NCBI RefSeq assembly: GCF_000296815.2
Contig: NZ_CAIT01000004.1
Coordinates: forward strand, 1-64,000
Length of the DNA stretch: 64,000 nt
From: Fibrisoma limi BUZ 3
Lineage (GTDB): Bacteria > Bacteroidota > Bacteroidia > Cytophagales > Spirosomataceae
Direction of reading: 5' to 3'
Made by a program: the position numbers and the translations under genes. Below the pieces are notes generated by a model, which made no database searches, was not told where the DNA came from, and was given only the letters and a program-made list of their open reading frames with translations. Positions 61,193 through 64,000 of the stretch are shown here, piece after piece (the stretch's first letter is position 1; every line of letters starts with the position of its first letter).

Positions 61193-62836
61193 ATGCACAC
61201 CAATTTCTACTTCCTTCGGCAATTAGCCCCCGCGCTTGCCCCGCATCTGACCGGACTGAAGTTCATGGAGTGCTTCAGCCAGGACCGGGACGAGGTGGTA
61301 CTGGTATTTGCGCAGGCGAAGGGAAAGACAAATTATTATAAACCATTCTACATCAAAGCTACGCTGCGCCCTGATTTCTCCGGCCTGTTGTTTCCGGAAG
61401 TTGTGCAACGCGCCCGTACCAACAGCATCGATCTGTTCGAGGACGTAACCGGGGGCGAAGAAGGCGCAGGGCGAGTGGTAACGGGTGTCCGGTCGTTTTT
61501 AAACGAGCGCTGTCTGGCAATCCAGTTGGAAGATAACTACGCCTTGCTATTCAAATTCTTTGGCAATCGCCCCAACCTGCTGGCGTTTCAGGGCGATACC
61601 GTCGTCGAGTTGTTTAACACGAAGCTGGTGGCCGATCAACAGCTAAACATCAATGCCCTTGACCGACCCATCGACCAGTCGTGGGAAGCTTTCGAGCGGG
61701 CGGGGTACGACCACCGGAAGCTGTTCCCGACGTTTGGAAAGGTAGTGAACGCCTATTTGAAAGAGGAGGAAAGGGGGAAAGGAGGAAAGGAGGAAGGGTC
61801 TGACGGCACGGCTAACCCGGTGGGCGAAGGAGAACAGAAGTGGCGATTAATCCAGCAGGTGCTGGCCCAACTTGAACAGCCGCATTACTACCTTACCAAA
61901 TTCGAACATCGCCCAACGCTCTCACTGCTGTCTTTTGGGGAGGTTTACCGCGACTTCGACGACCCGATTGAAGCGGCTAACCGGTTTTACATTTCCTACA
62001 ACGGACTCAATACGTTCGAGCGGGAGAAGGCCGATCTGCTGCGGCTGCTCGAAAAACGCCTGAAACGTGCCGAAGCGCTCATCGATGCCAACATACAGCG
62101 GCTTATCGCCCGCGAGGAAGGGGCTACCCACGAAGAGATGGGGCATATTCTGATGGCGAATCTACATGATATCCCCGAAGTGCCAGGAGCCCGGTCGCCG
62201 GAACGGGTTGAATTGTACGATTTTTACCGCGATCAGCCGATTACAATCAAACTTAAGACGGATCTGAGTCCGCAAAAAAATGCGGAGAACTACTACCGGA
62301 AAGCCAAGAACGAGAAAATTGAAGAGGAGCACCTGAACCAGCAGATAGCGAACCGAGAGGCTGAAATTGAACGTATCAACGCGTATCAGACTGCTCTGGA
62401 AACCATCCAGACGCTGAAGGAACTGCGCAAATACATCAAGCAGCACAATCTCCTGAGCGAATCGGCGATCGAGGGACCGGTTCAGCTATTCAAAGAAGTC
62501 ATATTCGAAAATTTCCGCATCCTGATCGGTCGAAACGCCAAGAATAACGACCTGCTCACGCAAAAATACGCTCATAAAGAGGACTTATGGCTTCACGCCC
62601 GCGACGTATCCGGTTCTCACGTAGTCATTAAATACCAGGCGGGCAAAACGTTTCCTAAAAGCGTGATCGAACGAGCCGCCGAACTCGCAGCCTGGTACTC
62701 CAAACGGCGGACCGATAGCCTTTGCCCGGTGATTGTTACACCCAAGAAATTTGTCCGCAAGCCCAAAGGCTTAGCCGAAGGGCAGGTGGTAGTCGATAAG
62801 GAGGACGTGGTGATGGTAGTGCCGAGGGGGGAGTGA
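61193..62836 (+). CDS. rqcH: NFACT protein (RqcH-like ribosome quality control factor)
   Basis: 547 residues. The order is NFACT-N (1-190 and on), a helical coiled-coil part (about 280-430, KADLLRLLEKRLKRAEALI), and an NFACT-R/DUF814 domain at 440-535 with YAHKEDLWLHARDVSGSHVVI. RqcH homologues bind stalled 50S subunits and add alanine tails. An in-frame purine tract (61763-61800) encodes an EEERGKGGKEEGS linker near residue 195-208, which looks like a later insertion at a tolerant site. It is the only protein of this family here. Confidence 0.87.
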   Translation: MHTNFYFLRQLAPALAPHLTGLKFMECFSQDRDEVVLVFAQAKGKTNYYKPFYIKATLRPDFSGLLFPEVVQRARTNSIDLFEDVTGGEEGAGRVVTGVRSFLNERCLAIQLEDNYALLFKFFGNRPNLLAFQGDTVVELFNTKLVADQQLNINALDRPIDQSWEAFERAGYDHRKLFPTFGKVVNAYLKEEERGKGGKEEGSDGTANPVGEGEQKWRLIQQVLAQLEQPHYYLTKFEHRPTLSLLSFGEVYRDFDDPIEAANRFYISYNGLNTFEREKADLLRLLEKRLKRAEALIDANIQRLIAREEGATHEEMGHILMANLHDIPEVPGARSPERVELYDFYRDQPITIKLKTDLSPQKNAENYYRKAKNEKIEEEHLNQQIANREAEIERINAYQTALETIQTLKELRKYIKQHNLLSESAIEGPVQLFKEVIFENFRILIGRNAKNNDLLTQKYAHKEDLWLHARDVSGSHVVIKYQAGKTFPKSVIERAAELAAWYSKRRTDSLCPVIVTPKKFVRKPKGLAEGQVVVDKEDVVMVVPRGE

Positions 62837-62837
62837 T

Positions 62838-62929
62838 AGAAAGGAGGAGGGAGAAAAGGAGGAAGAGGAGAAAAGGGAGGAGAGGGAGAAAAGGTTTTCC
62901 TCCTCCTTTTCTCCCCTTCCTCCTTTTTT
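62838..62929. repeat. Purine/pyrimidine inverted repeat
   Basis: A GA-only left arm (AAAGGAGGAGGGAGAAAAGG and on) faces a CT-rich right arm (TTTTCCTCCTCCTTTTCTCC). It shares the GGAGAGGGAGAAAAGG core with the element at 50439. It lies between convergent genes and may double as a terminator. Confidence 0.68.
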
Positions 62930-64000
62930 CATTGCTCCACCGCTACTTTCATCTGTGCGGTCATGAGCCGGTTCATTTCGCTCCAGGTGTAATCCCAGGA
63001 GCTTTCGGCCAGGAACGTATCGATTGCCGACCAATCGCTCGGGTGTTTTTGTTGCAGGGCTAGTTCGATAGCTGCTTCAAAGGCTTCGGCCGAATCGGCA
63101 ATCTGCACAAAATCCTGGCTGCCATACGTCCGGACCACGTCACGGATCGGGGTCGACACCACCGGCAGTCCCGCCGACAGGTACTCGGGCGTTTTGGTTG
63201 GACTGATAAACCGCGTTGACTCATTCAGCGCAAACGGCAGCATCGCTACGTTCCAGTTACTGAAATACGCAGGAAGTTGTTTGTAATCCTTCATGCCCAG
63301 GTAATGGACGTTAGGCCCCTTGGGCAGCAAAGCCGGATTGATCTTGACCACCGGACCAATCATAACGAAATGCCAGTCGCGCCGACGCTCGGCTAATTTG
63401 GCCAGTAATTCGTAGTCGAATCGTTCGTCAATCACACCGCTGAACCCTATACGCGGGCCAGGCATCGACCGCTGGTCGACCGGGTCGGGCAGGGGACGAC
63501 GGGCACTTGAGAAGTGCGTAAAATCGATGCTGCTTGGAAACGCAAAGACGTGCGGGTGCCGCCGTTGTTTCGCTTCAAAGAGACTGTAGCCGCCGGTGAA
63601 CATAATCCCGGCTTTTTCCATCAGGCGTTTTTCCTGATCGAGTAATTCTTTAGGAGCCCCCCAGAACGCCGACAACTCATCCATGCAATCGTACACCGTC
63701 AGCCGGGGTTTCAGGTGATCGCTGAAGAGCAGGGCCATTGGGGTGTAATACCAGGCAATGAAGTCGCTAATGCGTTCTTTTTGAAATAATTCGTCGATTA
63801 ACTGACGTTGATAGCGGATTATATCTGCCGGACTGCTGCCGTGGGGCAGGTGCGGAACGACAACCCGAAGCCGGTCATTTTCGGTGCAGACGGCCAAGCG
63901 CAGATCATTACCAAATATAGGTTCCTCAATGAACCAGACCCGATAGTTACGGGTGGCGCGGCTGAGCAGATGCTGCGGACGCTGGTACACGAAGTTCCAG
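62929..64000 (-). CDS. Glycosyltransferase, 5' end outside the window
   Basis: The frame continues past the right edge as W-N-F-V-Y-Q-R-P-Q-H-L-L, so the GTG at 63990 is internal and the protein is partial. The N-terminal WNF..YQRPQHLL is typical of GT4-like transferases that act on cell-surface polysaccharides. GFSGVIDERFDYELL, IGPVVKINPALLPKGPNVHYLG, and the later FALNESTRFISPTKTPEYLSAGLPVVST form the C-terminal donor-binding half. Donor and acceptor are unknown. Confidence 0.82.
   Translation of the reverse strand, partial: WNFVYQRPQHLLSRATRNYRVWFIEEPIFGNDLRLAVCTENDRLRVVVPHLPHGSSPADIIRYQRQLIDELFQKERISDFIAWYYTPMALLFSDHLKPRLTVYDCMDELSAFWGAPKELLDQEKRLMEKAGIMFTGGYSLFEAKQRRHPHVFAFPSSIDFTHFSSARRPLPDPVDQRSMPGPRIGFSGVIDERFDYELLAKLAERRRDWHFVMIGPVVKINPALLPKGPNVHYLGMKDYKQLPAYFSNWNVAMLPFALNESTRFISPTKTPEYLSAGLPVVSTPIRDVVRTYGSQDFVQIADSAEAFEAAIELALQQKHPSDWSAIDTFLAESSWDYTWSEMNRLMTAQMKVAVEQ

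Overview
The window looks like a chromosomal segment of a member of the Bacteroidota, most likely Cytophagales and close to Spirosoma. The signs are two SusC/SusD pairs, a hybrid two-component sensor of the Bacteroides type, three ECF sigma genes (two with FecR anti-sigma partners), TonB receptors with an N-terminal carboxypeptidase-like domain, several lineage-restricted DUF families, and TAnnTTTG-type promoters in place of clear Shine-Dalgarno sites. The genus is an inference from gene content. I saw no rRNA, tRNA, CRISPR array, phage or insertion sequence. The genes at both window edges are cut.

Layout. 1-3 kb: an FG-GAP repeat protein (cut), then an ECF sigma gene followed by a membrane-anchored trypsin-like protease. 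3-8 kb: a small lipoprotein, an IorAB-type molybdenum hydroxylase, and convergent cofactor genes (MocA-like, XdhC). 8-21.5 kb: a hybrid sensor regulator, a TetR/HMA-like/MFS efflux cassette with a palindromic operator, and a SusC-SusD-glycan-binding lipoprotein operon without any enzyme. 21.9-28.4 kb: ECF sigma, FecR, a repeat protein with an STN domain, and a TonB receptor. 28.4-36.5 kb: a second sigma/FecR/SusC/SusD operon ending in an exported mannonate dehydratase-like protein. 36.8-47 kb: a sterol desaturase-like gene and DUF4833, then an iron block (DUF6607, two siderophore receptors, a PepSY protein, an HMA-like protein, ferritin). 47-52 kb: a sugar isomerase-like protein, an NrtR-like regulator, and an OmpR-type regulator with its kinase. 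52-58.6 kb: an RND efflux operon. 58.6-64 kb: an AGE-family epimerase, a disordered small protein, DUF1028, NFACT/RqcH and a glycosyltransferase (cut).

The most interesting content is regulatory. (1) A motif ATAGGGGG-N15-TGTCTT occurs four times with identical spacing. It lies before the sigma gene at 21.9 kb, before the STN repeat protein, before the TonB receptor, and on the minus strand at 38.6 kb before a small unannotated ORF. It looks like the target promoter of the 21.9 kb ECF sigma factor. (2) Three arrays with CTAA cores every 11 bp lie at 51.9, 52.27 and 52.5 kb. They precede a small membrane protein, a putative terminated small RNA and the RND operon, and look like sites of the neighbouring OmpR-type regulator. 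(3) Three promoters in the iron block share TTT[GA]-N7-TCTAA over the -33 box, which suggests one metal-responsive repressor. (4) Several families of low-complexity inverted repeats occupy intergenic spaces, and one purine tract of the same type sits in frame inside the NFACT gene.
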